Assembly: GCA_009692185.1 (NCBI GenBank) | Contig: SHZT01000001.1 | Span: 124,001 to 188,000 of the forward strand | Source: Gemmatimonadota bacterium | GTDB lineage: Bacteria; Gemmatimonadota; Gemmatimonadetes; Gemmatimonadales; GWC2-71-9 | Direction of reading: 5' to 3' | DNA: 64,000 nucleotides | In this document: in pieces, positions 8,699-16,574 of the stretch | How the letters are laid out: each line of letters starts with the position of its first letter | Numbering within the stretch: position 1 is the first letter of the stretch | Program-made: the position numbers and the translations under genes | Notes under the pieces: generated by a model | Seen by the model: only the letters and a program-made list of their open reading frames with translations | Told to the model about the DNA's origin: nothing | Database searches by the model: none

Positions 8699-10207
8699 TT
8701 AGACGACGCTTTCAGACTCGAGAGCGCCCGCGAGACGCTCAAGGTCGGGCGTAATCGGACGGTCGTGCTCCAGCGGGGGTACCAGCGCACGGACCCACTG
8801 GTAGACCCGCTGTACCCCCTTCCCCGGCCTCAAAGGCTTGAGGAACTCGAGGCCCTGGGCGGCACACAACAACTCGGCTGCGACGACCCGGCGCGCGTTG
8901 GCCAGGATCCGCCGCGCCTTCATGGCCGACGCCATTCCCATCGGCACGAAATCCTCCTGGTTGGCGTCGGTCGGTATCGACTGCACGCTCCCGGGCGTAG
9001 ACAGCGCACGGCATTCCGCCACCAGGGAGGCCGCCGTGATCTGCACCATCATGTACCCCGATTCGATCCCCGCGTGCGCGGTGAGAAACGGGGGCAGGCC
9101 CTGCGACAAGTCGGGGTTCACCAGCCGCTCGATCCGCCGCTCGGCCACACCCGCCAGCGTCGTCAACGCGATCGCCAGGACGTCGAGCGCCATCGCGACC
9201 CCCTGCCCGTGGAAATTACCGCCCGAGACGATCGCGTCGCCCAGGACGAGCGGGTTGTCGGTCGCGGCATTCAACTCGATCTCGACGGTCCGGCCCGCGA
9301 ATTCGAGGGCATCCCAAACCGGCCCGAGAATCTGCGGCGTGCACCGCAGGCTGTAGGCATCCTGCACCCTTGGGTCCCCATCGCGGTGAGATTCGCGAAT
9401 CTCGCTGTCGGCCAGCAGGTCGCGGAGCAGTGCCGCCGAGGCAAGCTGCCCCGGATGGGGACGCGCGCGGTGCACCGCCTCCGCGAACGGGTCTGGCGTG
9501 CCCCGGAGGGCTTCGAGGCTGGCGGCTGCCGCCGCATGCGCCGACCGCCAGAGGTTCCTGGCATCATGCACAATCAGCGCGAGAATCGCGGTCTGCGCCT
9601 GCGTCCCATTGATGAACGAGATCCCTTCCTTTGCCTGGAACTCGATCGGCTCGATGCTGGCTGCGCGGAGCGCCGTGGCGGACGGGAGACGTGAGCCCGG
9701 GGCCAGCACTTCGCCTTCCCCAATCAGGGCCAGCGCCACGTGCGCCAGGGACGCCAGGGGCGCCAGGTCACCGCTCGCGCCCACGCTTCCCTGCTCCGGC
9801 ACCACGGGGTGGATCCGCGCGTTGAGTAGCGCCAGCAAGCGCTCCGGCAGGTCGGGCCGGACTCCGCTGGTCTCCATGAGGAGGACGTTCGCGCGCAGGA
9901 GCATCAGCGCCCGGACGATGTCCACGGGAAGCGGGTCTCCAACACCGGCGGCATGACTGATGATCAGGTTGCGCTGGAGACGGCGGACGTCCGCCGCGGG
10001 AATGCGGACGTGGGCCAGCTTGCCGAACCCGGTATTAATGCCGTACACGGTGGTCCCGCTGGCCACGACACGATCAACCACCACCCGCGACGCCGTCAGT
10101 CGCTGCTTGGCCACGGCGTCAGCCGAAGCCAGCGCGCCATTGCGGGCCACCGCGACCACGTCGGCGATGGTGAGGGACCGGCCGTCGAGCACTACCGGGA
10201 CTGCCAT
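8699..10207 (-). CDS. hutH: Histidine ammonia-lyase
   Basis: Deaminates histidine to urocanate, the entry step of histidine degradation. The 502-residue protein carries the Ala-Ser-Gly triad that cyclises to the MIO cofactor (GSVGASGDLAPLA, about residue 143). It also has the early Tyr loop VYGINTGFG, the ATDNPLV motif, GGNFHGQ and QEDFVPMG near the C-terminus. Length is typical. No hutU, hutI or hutG is adjacent, so it stands alone. A tyrosine ammonia-lyase function cannot be fully excluded, but the residues are HutH-like. A TATCTT hexamer sits 7 nt before the ATG and there is no Shine-Dalgarno, so the transcript may be leaderless. Confidence 0.93.
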   Translation of the reverse strand: MAVPVVLDGRSLTIADVVAVARNGALASADAVAKQRLTASRVVVDRVVASGTTVYGINTGFGKLAHVRIPAADVRRLQRNLIISHAAGVGDPLPVDIVRALMLLRANVLLMETSGVRPDLPERLLALLNARIHPVVPEQGSVGASGDLAPLASLAHVALALIGEGEVLAPGSRLPSATALRAASIEPIEFQAKEGISFINGTQAQTAILALIVHDARNLWRSAHAAAAASLEALRGTPDPFAEAVHRARPHPGQLASAALLRDLLADSEIRESHRDGDPRVQDAYSLRCTPQILGPVWDALEFAGRTVEIELNAATDNPLVLGDAIVSGGNFHGQGVAMALDVLAIALTTLAGVAERRIERLVNPDLSQGLPPFLTAHAGIESGYMMVQITAASLVAECRALSTPGSVQSIPTDANQEDFVPMGMASAMKARRILANARRVVAAELLCAAQGLEFLKPLRPGKGVQRVYQWVRALVPPLEHDRPITPDLERLAGALESESVV

Positions 10208-10214
10208 GAAGGAG

Positions 10215-10220
10215 AAGATA
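10215..10220 (-). promoter_or_regulatory. hutH: -10 hexamer placed for a leaderless hutH transcript
   Basis: TATCTT on the minus strand is separated from the hutH ATG by exactly 7 nt. That spacing would put the transcription start on or next to the A of ATG. No convincing -35 is seen 16-19 nt upstream. Confidence 0.4.
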
Positions 10221-10242
10221 GACTGGGGCGGGCGGGAAAACA

Positions 10243-10318
10243 GAAGAGGCAGTCGAGACCGCGACCATAAGTACCAGGAGGGTGGGTACGTGAATTGGGC
10301 GGCCCCTCCTGCCTCTTC
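10243..10318. repeat. Nested inverted repeats between the FN3 lipoprotein gene and hutH
   Basis: The arms GAAGAGGCAG (10243-10252) and CTGCCTCTTC (10309-10318) are perfect complements. Inside them GTACC/GGTAC (10271-10289) pair, and alternatively CAGGAGGG (10275-10282) pairs with CCCTCCTG (10304-10311). The two pairings exclude each other. There is no T-run, so it is not a textbook terminator. Confidence 0.45.
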
Positions 10319-10327
10319 CCGTACGAT

Positions 10328-11452
10328 CTACTTGTGGATCACGACCAGTTCCGGATTCCCCGGATCCGTCTGGTAACTCCAGTCGAAGATGACGTAGTCC
10401 TTGCTCCGGTGCGTGACGCGGAGCGCGCCGTACCGCGCGAACCCGTCGCCGCCGGGCATCTTGAAGACGTAGCCGTAGCCCGGCACCGCGTCGATCGCGG
10501 TGGCGGCAAAGCCGGTGAGGGGCGCCACGTCGATCGAGGTGAGATCGGAGATGGGCGCGCTGCCGTAGAGCGCCACGGTGACGCCGGCCCGCTCGGGCAC
10601 GAACGACACGGTGTCCCCCGCTCCGCGGTAGATCCAGAAATCGATGTCCGTGCGATTGCCATCGGTGACGATGCCGAGTTCCGTGGCGCTGACTTTCGCG
10701 TCACCGTTGGCGTCGAGCCAGAACCGGAATCCGGACTTGAGCTGGTTGGCCTGGTACGGGTACATCACCACGTTCCGGGCGTCGGGCCTCGGCGTGTCCC
10801 CCCGGATGGGCGACCACGTGCTCTCGAACCCCTCGACGCTCTCGGCCGACACGCCGAAGCAGCGGGGAACGCCGTTCGTGAGTGACGTCACCAGGAACTC
10901 GGGCGACACCGTGGTGCCCTCGAGCGCCCACTTGGTTCCGCAGAGCGCCGGGGTCGCGTCAATGTTGAGGCTCGTGCTGTACACCCGGTACCACCGGAAT
11001 CCGTTCGGCCGGGCCTGAAACGCGTTGTCTGTCCACGCCAGGTGAACCGCCGAATTGAGACTGATTGTCTTGAGCGTGGTCGGGGCCGGGAGCCGCAGGG
11101 TCGCGTCGTCGACCTTGACGGTGTTGCTGCGCTGGCTCTCGCCGCCCTGCCGATAGACCGCGGTGACGTAGTACTCGTAGTCCGGGGACCCGAGTTCGTG
11201 ATAGGTGGGCGAGGTCGTGGTTGCCTTGCGGTCAAACGATCCCGAGGCGCCGGGACGGGAGTACACGCGATACTCGTCGAGGTCCTCGCGGGTGACGGGA
11301 TCCCAGGTCAGCATCACGCCGCTGGGCGTCGCCGGGTTCCCGCTCGGTTCCACTCGATATGAAAGATTGGTGGGTGTGTCGGTGTCCGGCGCCGTCGTCC
11401 GGTCGCACGCCGCCACCGCCAGCAAACCCATAACCAAGAGTCGCGTCCGCAT
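10328..11452 (-). CDS. Secreted lipoprotein with fibronectin type III-like repeats
   Basis: Function unknown. The 374-residue protein has a lipoprotein signal with lipobox LAVAAC (Cys16). Two FN3-like beta-sandwich repeats follow: about residues 24-112, with SGVMLTWDPVTREDLDEYRV, and 115-210, with AVHLAWTDNA. The C-terminal region (about 220-374) contains ARNVVMYPYQANQLKSGFRF and a possible Ca-binding loop (LDANGDAKVSATELG). It is probably anchored in the outer membrane facing outside or the periplasm. It is a single gene between lptD and hutH. GCAGGG lies 5 nt before the ATG, and a 16-nt palindrome (11466-11481) lies just upstream, a candidate operator. Confidence 0.8.
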   Translation of the reverse strand: MRTRLLVMGLLAVAACDRTTAPDTDTPTNLSYRVEPSGNPATPSGVMLTWDPVTREDLDEYRVYSRPGASGSFDRKATTTSPTYHELGSPDYEYYVTAVYRQGGESQRSNTVKVDDATLRLPAPTTLKTISLNSAVHLAWTDNAFQARPNGFRWYRVYSTSLNIDATPALCGTKWALEGTTVSPEFLVTSLTNGVPRCFGVSAESVEGFESTWSPIRGDTPRPDARNVVMYPYQANQLKSGFRFWLDANGDAKVSATELGIVTDGNRTDIDFWIYRGAGDTVSFVPERAGVTVALYGSAPISDLTSIDVAPLTGFAATAIDAVPGYGYVFKMPGGDGFARYGALRVTHRSKDYVIFDWSYQTDPGNPELVVIHK

Positions 11453-11465
11453 GGTCGCCCTGCCA

Positions 11466-11481
11466 TAGAGGTCACCCTCTA
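11466..11481. promoter_or_regulatory. Palindrome upstream of the FN3 lipoprotein gene, candidate operator
   Basis: TAGAGG-TCAC-CCTCTA is a perfect 6-bp dyad with a 4-nt centre, 14 nt before the ATG at 11452. It would overlap the leader or the start site of this single-gene unit. No regulator is identifiable in the window. Confidence 0.3.
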
Positions 11482-11538
11482 CAGTCGCAGGGAGCGTGCC
11501 AGCAGCCGCCGACTTGTATGCTGCTTATTTACAATGAC

Positions 11539-11570
11539 TTACGTAACCCGGAAGGTGAAATGTGTCACCT
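11539..11570. repeat. Two short dyads in the AT-richer gap after lptD
   Basis: TTACGTAA (11539-11546) is a perfect 8-bp palindrome. AGGTGA/TCACCT (11553-11558, 11565-11570) form a 6-bp hairpin downstream of the lptD stop. The hairpin has no T-run, so it is at most a weak terminator; the palindrome could be a protein-binding site. The remainder of the 129-nt gap shows nothing clear. Confidence 0.3.
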
Positions 11571-11581
11571 GGAGAGGACGA

Positions 11582-14500
11582 CTAGCGTTTCACGGTCCGC
11601 TGGTCGTACTGGAACTTGATGTCGGGCTGGTCCAGCAGCGACACGAAGAAATCGAAGGAGAAATTCCCGTTCGGCGCCTTCACAAAGGCGAAGGTCGCGT
11701 GCCATCGACGCAGGTCCCGGTCGAGCCGCAAGACGTGCTGGCCGAATTCCTTGGTGACCATGTTGTACTGCGTGTCCCACGATGCGGACCAGCCGGGGGT
11801 CGGCGAGAACGACATGGCAAAGCCAACGGTCCGGTTCCCCGTGGTGGTCGCCACGGGGGTCACGGTCGAAGGGCGCAGGCGGTCAACGTCGAACGTCACG
11901 GACATGGAGAATGGCCGCCGGCCGCCACCCATGTTGCTCGCGGACATGCGATCCAGCGCCCCGTGGAAGGGCCCCGAAGAACCTTTGCCGGGAAGCGCGG
12001 GCGCCGAGTCCCGCGCGTCCCGGGGCCGCTCGGCGCCTCCCCCCGTGAAGACAGCAATCAGGCCGCGTACGGTATTGGCCGACACGCCGAACCGGGCGGA
12101 AATGCGGCCCAGGAACGGGCGAAAGCGGGCCGAGTCGGCACCCACCGCGCCTTCCCAGAGATCGTGGGTGGTCGAGAGGGTGAAACCGGGGAGCAGGTCG
12201 CTGGTGAACTGGTTGCTGAGCACGGACGTCTTCCACCCATTCTTGCCCGCCAGCTTCGCCTGCTCGATGTCGTAGTCTATGCCCGATGTCTGTAGGCTCA
12301 GGAGCTTCACTTTTCGCGCTTCCGCCTGCCCCGTCGTGTCACCCGGCGGGGGACGGAGCTTCCCTTCGAATGTCTGGTTCAAGCCGAATGACAGCGTGTG
12401 GGAGCGAGGGCTCCGGAGGAGCGGCGTCCGCCTGGCGGGGTCGAGCGCCCGCGCATATGCCTCCGGCACGTTCGCCGAGGGCGCGTACGCCCACCGCACG
12501 GACGGAGACACGGAATGGCGAATGCGGCTCAGGGGGCCGACGCCGGGAAAGAACCCGAAGAGCGCGGGCGAGACCGACGCCGAGAACGACAGCCGCTTTC
12601 CCTGGCTGACGAATTGGCCGTCCGTGTAGCGGTTCCGGAGCAGGAAGGCGCCGCCCGTGCTGTTCTGGATACCGACCGAGGGCTGCAGCTTCCACGTTCG
12701 CTGAAAGACGGTGGGCAGGCCGAGGGACGGGTTCCAGTCTATGCTCGTAGTGAAGTCTTCGTTGTAATAGCGCGTCACCGTGCGGGTCGTGTCGGTGGGA
12801 TCGGGCAGGATCACCGCCGAGCGCCGGTCGCTCACCGAATGGGTAAAGCTGACGGCGTTGGGGACATTCCAGCGCCCGAACCGGAGCGGGGTCCCGAAGC
12901 TTACCGCCGTATTCTGGGTGAAGAAGCGGATCGAGTCGGTCGTCGCCAGGCCGTTCACGATGGGCCCCGGGATGGTGCCGCCGTTCTGCTTGGACGTCCG
13001 GTCCGTGGTGAGGCCGAATGACGGAGACCAGGTAATGGCCTCCGAGAGGTTGATGGGCGCCGGGGCAAGGGTGAAGCTGGGGAACGACTGCGTCACGACC
13101 CCGCTCGACAACTCCTGGCTCCGCGTACCCCCGACGGAAACCTGGCCCCAGTTGAATGTCTTGTTGAAGTTGAGGTTGCTTCGGAGCGTCGCCGTGGCCA
13201 GGTAGGGATCGACCGTGTTCTGCTGGACCACTCTCGCGCTGGTGGCGAAGTCCACGTTCGCGTTGAGACGGGTGCGCATGTCGAAGGCCTGCGAGTGCGA
13301 CCACAGGAGGCGCAATGAGCGCGAATGGGACACCCCCAGCTCATACTGCCGCGTGGCGGCGAGGGAGCCCGTCACGAACTGGTTGAGCCACCGGTACTGG
13401 ACCTGTCCGTTGAACCCGATCGAGGTGCCGGCATACCAGTCCATGGCCGCCTGGGCGTCGAGATAGTCGCTGAGGACAACGTAGTACCCGATGTTCGAGA
13501 TGTGGCGACGGTAGCCGGGATTGGTGCGCACCAGGTCATTGAGCCCGAACCGGGGCACGAGAATGCCCGACCGCCGGCCGCGGCGGAGATCCTGAAAAAT
13601 GAACGGGAGCCATAGCACCGGAACGTCGCGAACGTAGAGCACCGCGGGGCGGGCGACCATCAGGGTGTTGGTCACCCATTTCACCCGCGACGCGCCGAAA
13701 TGGTAGTCCGGGAGCGGCAAGTCGCTGCTGGTAACGGTGCTGCGATCGGCGTACACCCGGGTAGACGCGGAGTCGATGGTGAGGTGTCCGCGCAGGAACC
13801 AGCCCACACCCGCCTGGTTCACGCGGGTCAGCGCCTCGGCCACGATCCCGCGCCGTTCGCAGGTGTCATAGCGCATGCCCTCCCCGACGAGCACGGTGCC
13901 CTCGCTGAAAAGCTTGGGCTCTCCCATCGCGTCGATGCGACAGTTTGACTGCTGAAAGTGGACGGAGTCTGCTTCGAGCGTGCTCCCTTCCCGCTCGATC
14001 ATGGCACGACCGGTCAGGTCGATCTGCCGGGAATCCGCGTGAAATGTCAGGCTGTCCGCGGCATAGCGGGTGGAGCTGAAGCCGGGACGCTTGAGCAGTT
14101 CCTGGATCACGGAGTCGGGCGCGGGGATGGCGCGTGCCGGCTGGGTGGGAATCCCCATGCGCCGGGCCGCGGTCGTGTCGATCGGCCCGGGCGCCGAATC
14201 CGGGCGAGGGACCCGCGGGCCGAGGCTCGTGTCCCGAACGAGCGGGCGCGTCGGGAGGCCCGGGCGAATCGGCGTGCCCTGCGCACCAGCGGTCCCGGCC
14301 GCTCCGCAGAGAAGCGCCACCAGCAGCAGCGCACCTGCGGCGCCGGCATCCGCATCGGGCTCCTTTTTCCGGCGGGATACCAGTCGGGCGAGGATGATTC
14401 CCACCTCGTAGAGCAGCACCAGCGGCACCATCATCGTGAGCATTGTGAGCGCGTCGGGCGTCGGCGTCACGATGCCAGCGATGAGGGCGGCGATGACGAT

Positions 14501-15100
14501 CCAGTAGCGGCGGTTCTTGCTGAGGAATGCCGGCGTGACCACGCCGAGGGCTGCCAGCAACATGATGACCAGCGGCAGCTGGAATGCCAGCCCGAAGGCC
14601 AATACCAGCTGGGCCGCGAACCCGACGTAGGCGTCCACCGTGATGATCGGCTCGATGTCCGCACGCTGGAATCCGAGCAGGATCTTGAACGCCGCCGGCA
14701 GGACCCACTCGTATGCGAGCGCCGCGCCCGCGGCGAACAGCACCAGGCTCGAAAGGAGCACGGGCACCAGGAACCGCTTTTCCCGCTTGAACAGCGCCGG
14801 CGAGAAGAACGCCCACGCCTGCCATACCAGGACCGGCGCCGCGAGCACGAGACCAACGAGCACGGCCAGCTTGATGGTGATGACGAACGCGTCGGTGGGG
14901 TGCGTCATGTAGAGCCGGCCCTGCGGCAGGAACGGCGCGATCGGCCGCTTCAGGAGCCCGAGCAGGTCGTAGCGCTGGACCAGCCAGAACCCGATGAGCG
15001 TGCCCACCAGCAGCGCCAGCAGGCTCCACAGGATCCGCCACCTGAGTTCTTCCAGGTGGTCGAGAAAGGGCATTTCGGCCCGCGTTTCTTCTTTCGGCAT
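11582..15100 (-). CDS. tatC/lptD: TatC-LptD fusion: Sec-independent translocase subunit joined in frame to LPS-assembly outer-membrane protein
   Basis: One uninterrupted frame of 1172 codons. Residues 1-250 are a complete TatC: the HLEELRWRILW signature, six membrane helices, and a C-terminal basic end RRKK. The position that often reads F-E-x-P is FQLP. Residues about 255-272 are a hydrophobic stretch (GALLLVALLCGAAGTAGA) ending in a signal-peptidase-like AGA|Q site at 273/274. Residues 274-1172 form an LptD: an OstA/LptA-like N-terminal beta-jellyroll (TRYAADSLTFHADSRQIDLT) and a large beta-barrel ending FQYDQRTVKR. TatC is an inner-membrane protein and LptD an outer-membrane protein, so the product is presumably cleaved at the internal signal. 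No in-frame ATG marks an lptD start, but an out-of-frame ATG with AAGGAG lies at 14355. A frameshift error is the alternative. It is the last gene of the ssb-tol-pal run. Confidence 0.85.
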   Translation of the reverse strand: MPKEETRAEMPFLDHLEELRWRILWSLLALLVGTLIGFWLVQRYDLLGLLKRPIAPFLPQGRLYMTHPTDAFVITIKLAVLVGLVLAAPVLVWQAWAFFSPALFKREKRFLVPVLLSSLVLFAAGAALAYEWVLPAAFKILLGFQRADIEPIITVDAYVGFAAQLVLAFGLAFQLPLVIMLLAALGVVTPAFLSKNRRYWIVIAALIAGIVTPTPDALTMLTMMVPLVLLYEVGIILARLVSRRKKEPDADAGAAGALLLVALLCGAAGTAGAQGTPIRPGLPTRPLVRDTSLGPRVPRPDSAPGPIDTTAARRMGIPTQPARAIPAPDSVIQELLKRPGFSSTRYAADSLTFHADSRQIDLTGRAMIEREGSTLEADSVHFQQSNCRIDAMGEPKLFSEGTVLVGEGMRYDTCERRGIVAEALTRVNQAGVGWFLRGHLTIDSASTRVYADRSTVTSSDLPLPDYHFGASRVKWVTNTLMVARPAVLYVRDVPVLWLPFIFQDLRRGRRSGILVPRFGLNDLVRTNPGYRRHISNIGYYVVLSDYLDAQAAMDWYAGTSIGFNGQVQYRWLNQFVTGSLAATRQYELGVSHSRSLRLLWSHSQAFDMRTRLNANVDFATSARVVQQNTVDPYLATATLRSNLNFNKTFNWGQVSVGGTRSQELSSGVVTQSFPSFTLAPAPINLSEAITWSPSFGLTTDRTSKQNGGTIPGPIVNGLATTDSIRFFTQNTAVSFGTPLRFGRWNVPNAVSFTHSVSDRRSAVILPDPTDTTRTVTRYYNEDFTTSIDWNPSLGLPTVFQRTWKLQPSVGIQNSTGGAFLLRNRYTDGQFVSQGKRLSFSASVSPALFGFFPGVGPLSRIRHSVSPSVRWAYAPSANVPEAYARALDPARRTPLLRSPRSHTLSFGLNQTFEGKLRPPPGDTTGQAEARKVKLLSLQTSGIDYDIEQAKLAGKNGWKTSVLSNQFTSDLLPGFTLSTTHDLWEGAVGADSARFRPFLGRISARFGVSANTVRGLIAVFTGGGAERPRDARDSAPALPGKGSSGPFHGALDRMSASNMGGGRRPFSMSVTFDVDRLRPSTVTPVATTTGNRTVGFAMSFSPTPGWSASWDTQYNMVTKEFGQHVLRLDRDLRRWHATFAFVKAPNGNFSFDFFVSLLDQPDIKFQYDQRTVKR

Positions 15101-15125
15101 CAGCGTCCCGGGAGGCCCGGGGAGC

Positions 15126-15902
15126 TCAGCGACCCAGCCCCTGCAGCCTGTCGCGAGCCAGCGTCGCTTCGTCGGACCGGGGGTAGGCGGCGGTGACCCG
15201 CATGAAAAACGTGCGGGCCGCGGCCTTGTCGCCTTTTCGCTCGGCCATCATGCCGAGCTTGTACAGCGCGGAGGGTGCGCGGGACGAGTTGGGAAACGTC
15301 TTCTGCACGAGCTCGTAGGCGAACTGCGCGGAATCGGCATTCGTGGCGTTCCACGACTCGCCAATGAAATACAGGGCGTCGGCGGCGCGCTCGTGGTTGG
15401 GATACGTCGAGAGAAGTGTCTGGAAGCCGAGCCGCGCGGTCTGCGGACTCCCGCGTCGGAGTTGCTGGATGGACACCTCATACAGCTGGTCCGGGCCCGG
15501 CGTGCCCGGCGCGTTGGCCCCGGCCGCGCCGGTGTCCGTTGCTGCCCGGGCCGAGGTGACGGCCTGGCTCCGCGCCTCGATCTGGCCGCGAAGGTCGGTG
15601 AGACGCTGCTGGCTCTGCCCCGTGAGCTCCTGCACCTGCACCAGCTGCCGCTGGATTTCCGTCAGGTCGCTGCGAATGTCGCCGCGGAACGCGACCAGGC
15701 GGTTTTCCTGGAGCGCGAGGGAATCCAGGATACGGCGCTCGAGCTGAAAAATGCTGTTCAACAACACGGCCCGCGCCGAATCGGCGCGGGCCGTTTCCTG
15801 CCGCAACAACTTCACTTGCGTCTCGACGCGGTTGACGTCGCTCTGGCGCGCACAGGCGCCCAAGGCGACCACGACGAGGAGCGAGCGGGCTGTTCGCCTC
15901 AC
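15126..15902 (-). CDS. cpoB: Tol-Pal coordinating lipoprotein-type protein CpoB/YbgF
   Basis: A periplasmic partner of TolA that links Tol-Pal to peptidoglycan synthesis. The 258-residue protein has a lipobox (VVVALGAC), an N-terminal coiled coil (about residues 20-110, with ETQVKLLRQETARAD and LERRILDSLALQENRL), a linker, and C-terminal TPRs (LYEVSIQQLRRGSPQTARLGF, ALYKLGMMAERKGDKAAAR). The frame continues upstream to 15974, but the GTG at 15902 is 5 nt after the pal stop, has a GAGGTG context and starts a good signal sequence (VRRTARSLLVVVALGAC). The lipobox differs from the non-lipidated E. coli CpoB. Confidence 0.88.
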   Translation of the reverse strand: MRRTARSLLVVVALGACARQSDVNRVETQVKLLRQETARADSARAVLLNSIFQLERRILDSLALQENRLVAFRGDIRSDLTEIQRQLVQVQELTGQSQQRLTDLRGQIEARSQAVTSARAATDTGAAGANAPGTPGPDQLYEVSIQQLRRGSPQTARLGFQTLLSTYPNHERAADALYFIGESWNATNADSAQFAYELVQKTFPNSSRAPSALYKLGMMAERKGDKAAARTFFMRVTAAYPRSDEATLARDRLQGLGR

Positions 15903-15907
15903 CTCAA

Positions 15908-16549
15908 TCAGGGCCGGCGCAATGCCCCGCCGCCGGCGGTGACGGTAAACTCGCCGCGCCGGTTCGCCGCCCACGCATCTTCGGTATGACCAGGGTTCGC
16001 CGGCGATTCCTCGCCCATGGACCGCGTGCCGATGCGGGACGGACTGATGCCGCGGGTGGTGAGGTACTGCTTCGCGGAGATCGCGCGCCGGTTCCCCAGC
16101 GCGAGGTTGTACTCGTCAGACCCCCGCTCGTCGGCGTGACCGGCGATCTCGACGCTGAGACCAGGGTTTGCCTGGAGGACGCGGAGCTTCTCGTCGAGCA
16201 TGCCGGCGTCTTCACCGACGCGAATGTCGGCCTTGTCGAAGTCGTAGTGGACCGCGCGCGCGATCATCGCCTTCACCGCTTCGGTTTCCCGGGAGATGGT
16301 GCCAAGCGAGTCGGACTCCCGCTGGCGGCGGACTCGTTCAGACTCCTGCGAGGACCGCGCGATGCTGTCGCGCCTGGCCTGCTCGCGAGCGGCGGCATCC
16401 CGATCCGCCTGTTCCCGGCGGCGGGCTGCGTCGATCGAATCCTGGTTGACGGTCTGGACCGGGGCGGGCGCTGCGGCGGGTTTTCCGCCACACGCGGCGG
16501 CCACGATGAGCGCGGCGACGGTGGCGTAAACGGGAAGGGCAAGACGCAT
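15908..16549 (-). CDS. pal: Peptidoglycan-associated lipoprotein Pal
   Basis: An outer-membrane lipoprotein that binds meso-DAP peptidoglycan and TolB. The 213-residue protein has a signal peptide with lipobox (LIVAAAC), then a charged Arg/Ala/Glu-rich helix (RRREQADRDAAAREQARRD). The OmpA-like domain (about 105-213) carries VHYDFDKADI, EIAGHADERGSDEYNLALG and RRAISAKQYL, which include the peptidoglycan-binding Asp and Arg. The ATG at 16549 was chosen because it opens the signal peptide and has GGAAGTG upstream; the longer frame to 16621 overlaps tolB. The C-terminus reads GGEFTVTAGGGALRRP-like with an extra short tail. Confidence 0.95.
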   Translation of the reverse strand: MRLALPVYATVAALIVAAACGGKPAAAPAPVQTVNQDSIDAARRREQADRDAAAREQARRDSIARSSQESERVRRQRESDSLGTISRETEAVKAMIARAVHYDFDKADIRVGEDAGMLDEKLRVLQANPGLSVEIAGHADERGSDEYNLALGNRRAISAKQYLTTRGISPSRIGTRSMGEESPANPGHTEDAWAANRRGEFTVTAGGGALRRP

Positions 16550-16574
16550 AGTCACTTCCGATCTGTTGAGGTGG

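Noticed and set aside
8593-8790. A 65-codon frame MRWYPRW... between hutH and the TPR stub
   Set aside because: It overlaps the end of hutH and the start of the TPR stub, shows no domain, and has no ribosome-binding site.
14107-14355. An 82-codon frame starting at the SD-preceded ATG inside tatC/lptD
   Set aside because: Its translation is Arg/Pro-rich with no hydrophobic signal; it is better read as a relic or alternative start for lptD and is discussed under the fusion.
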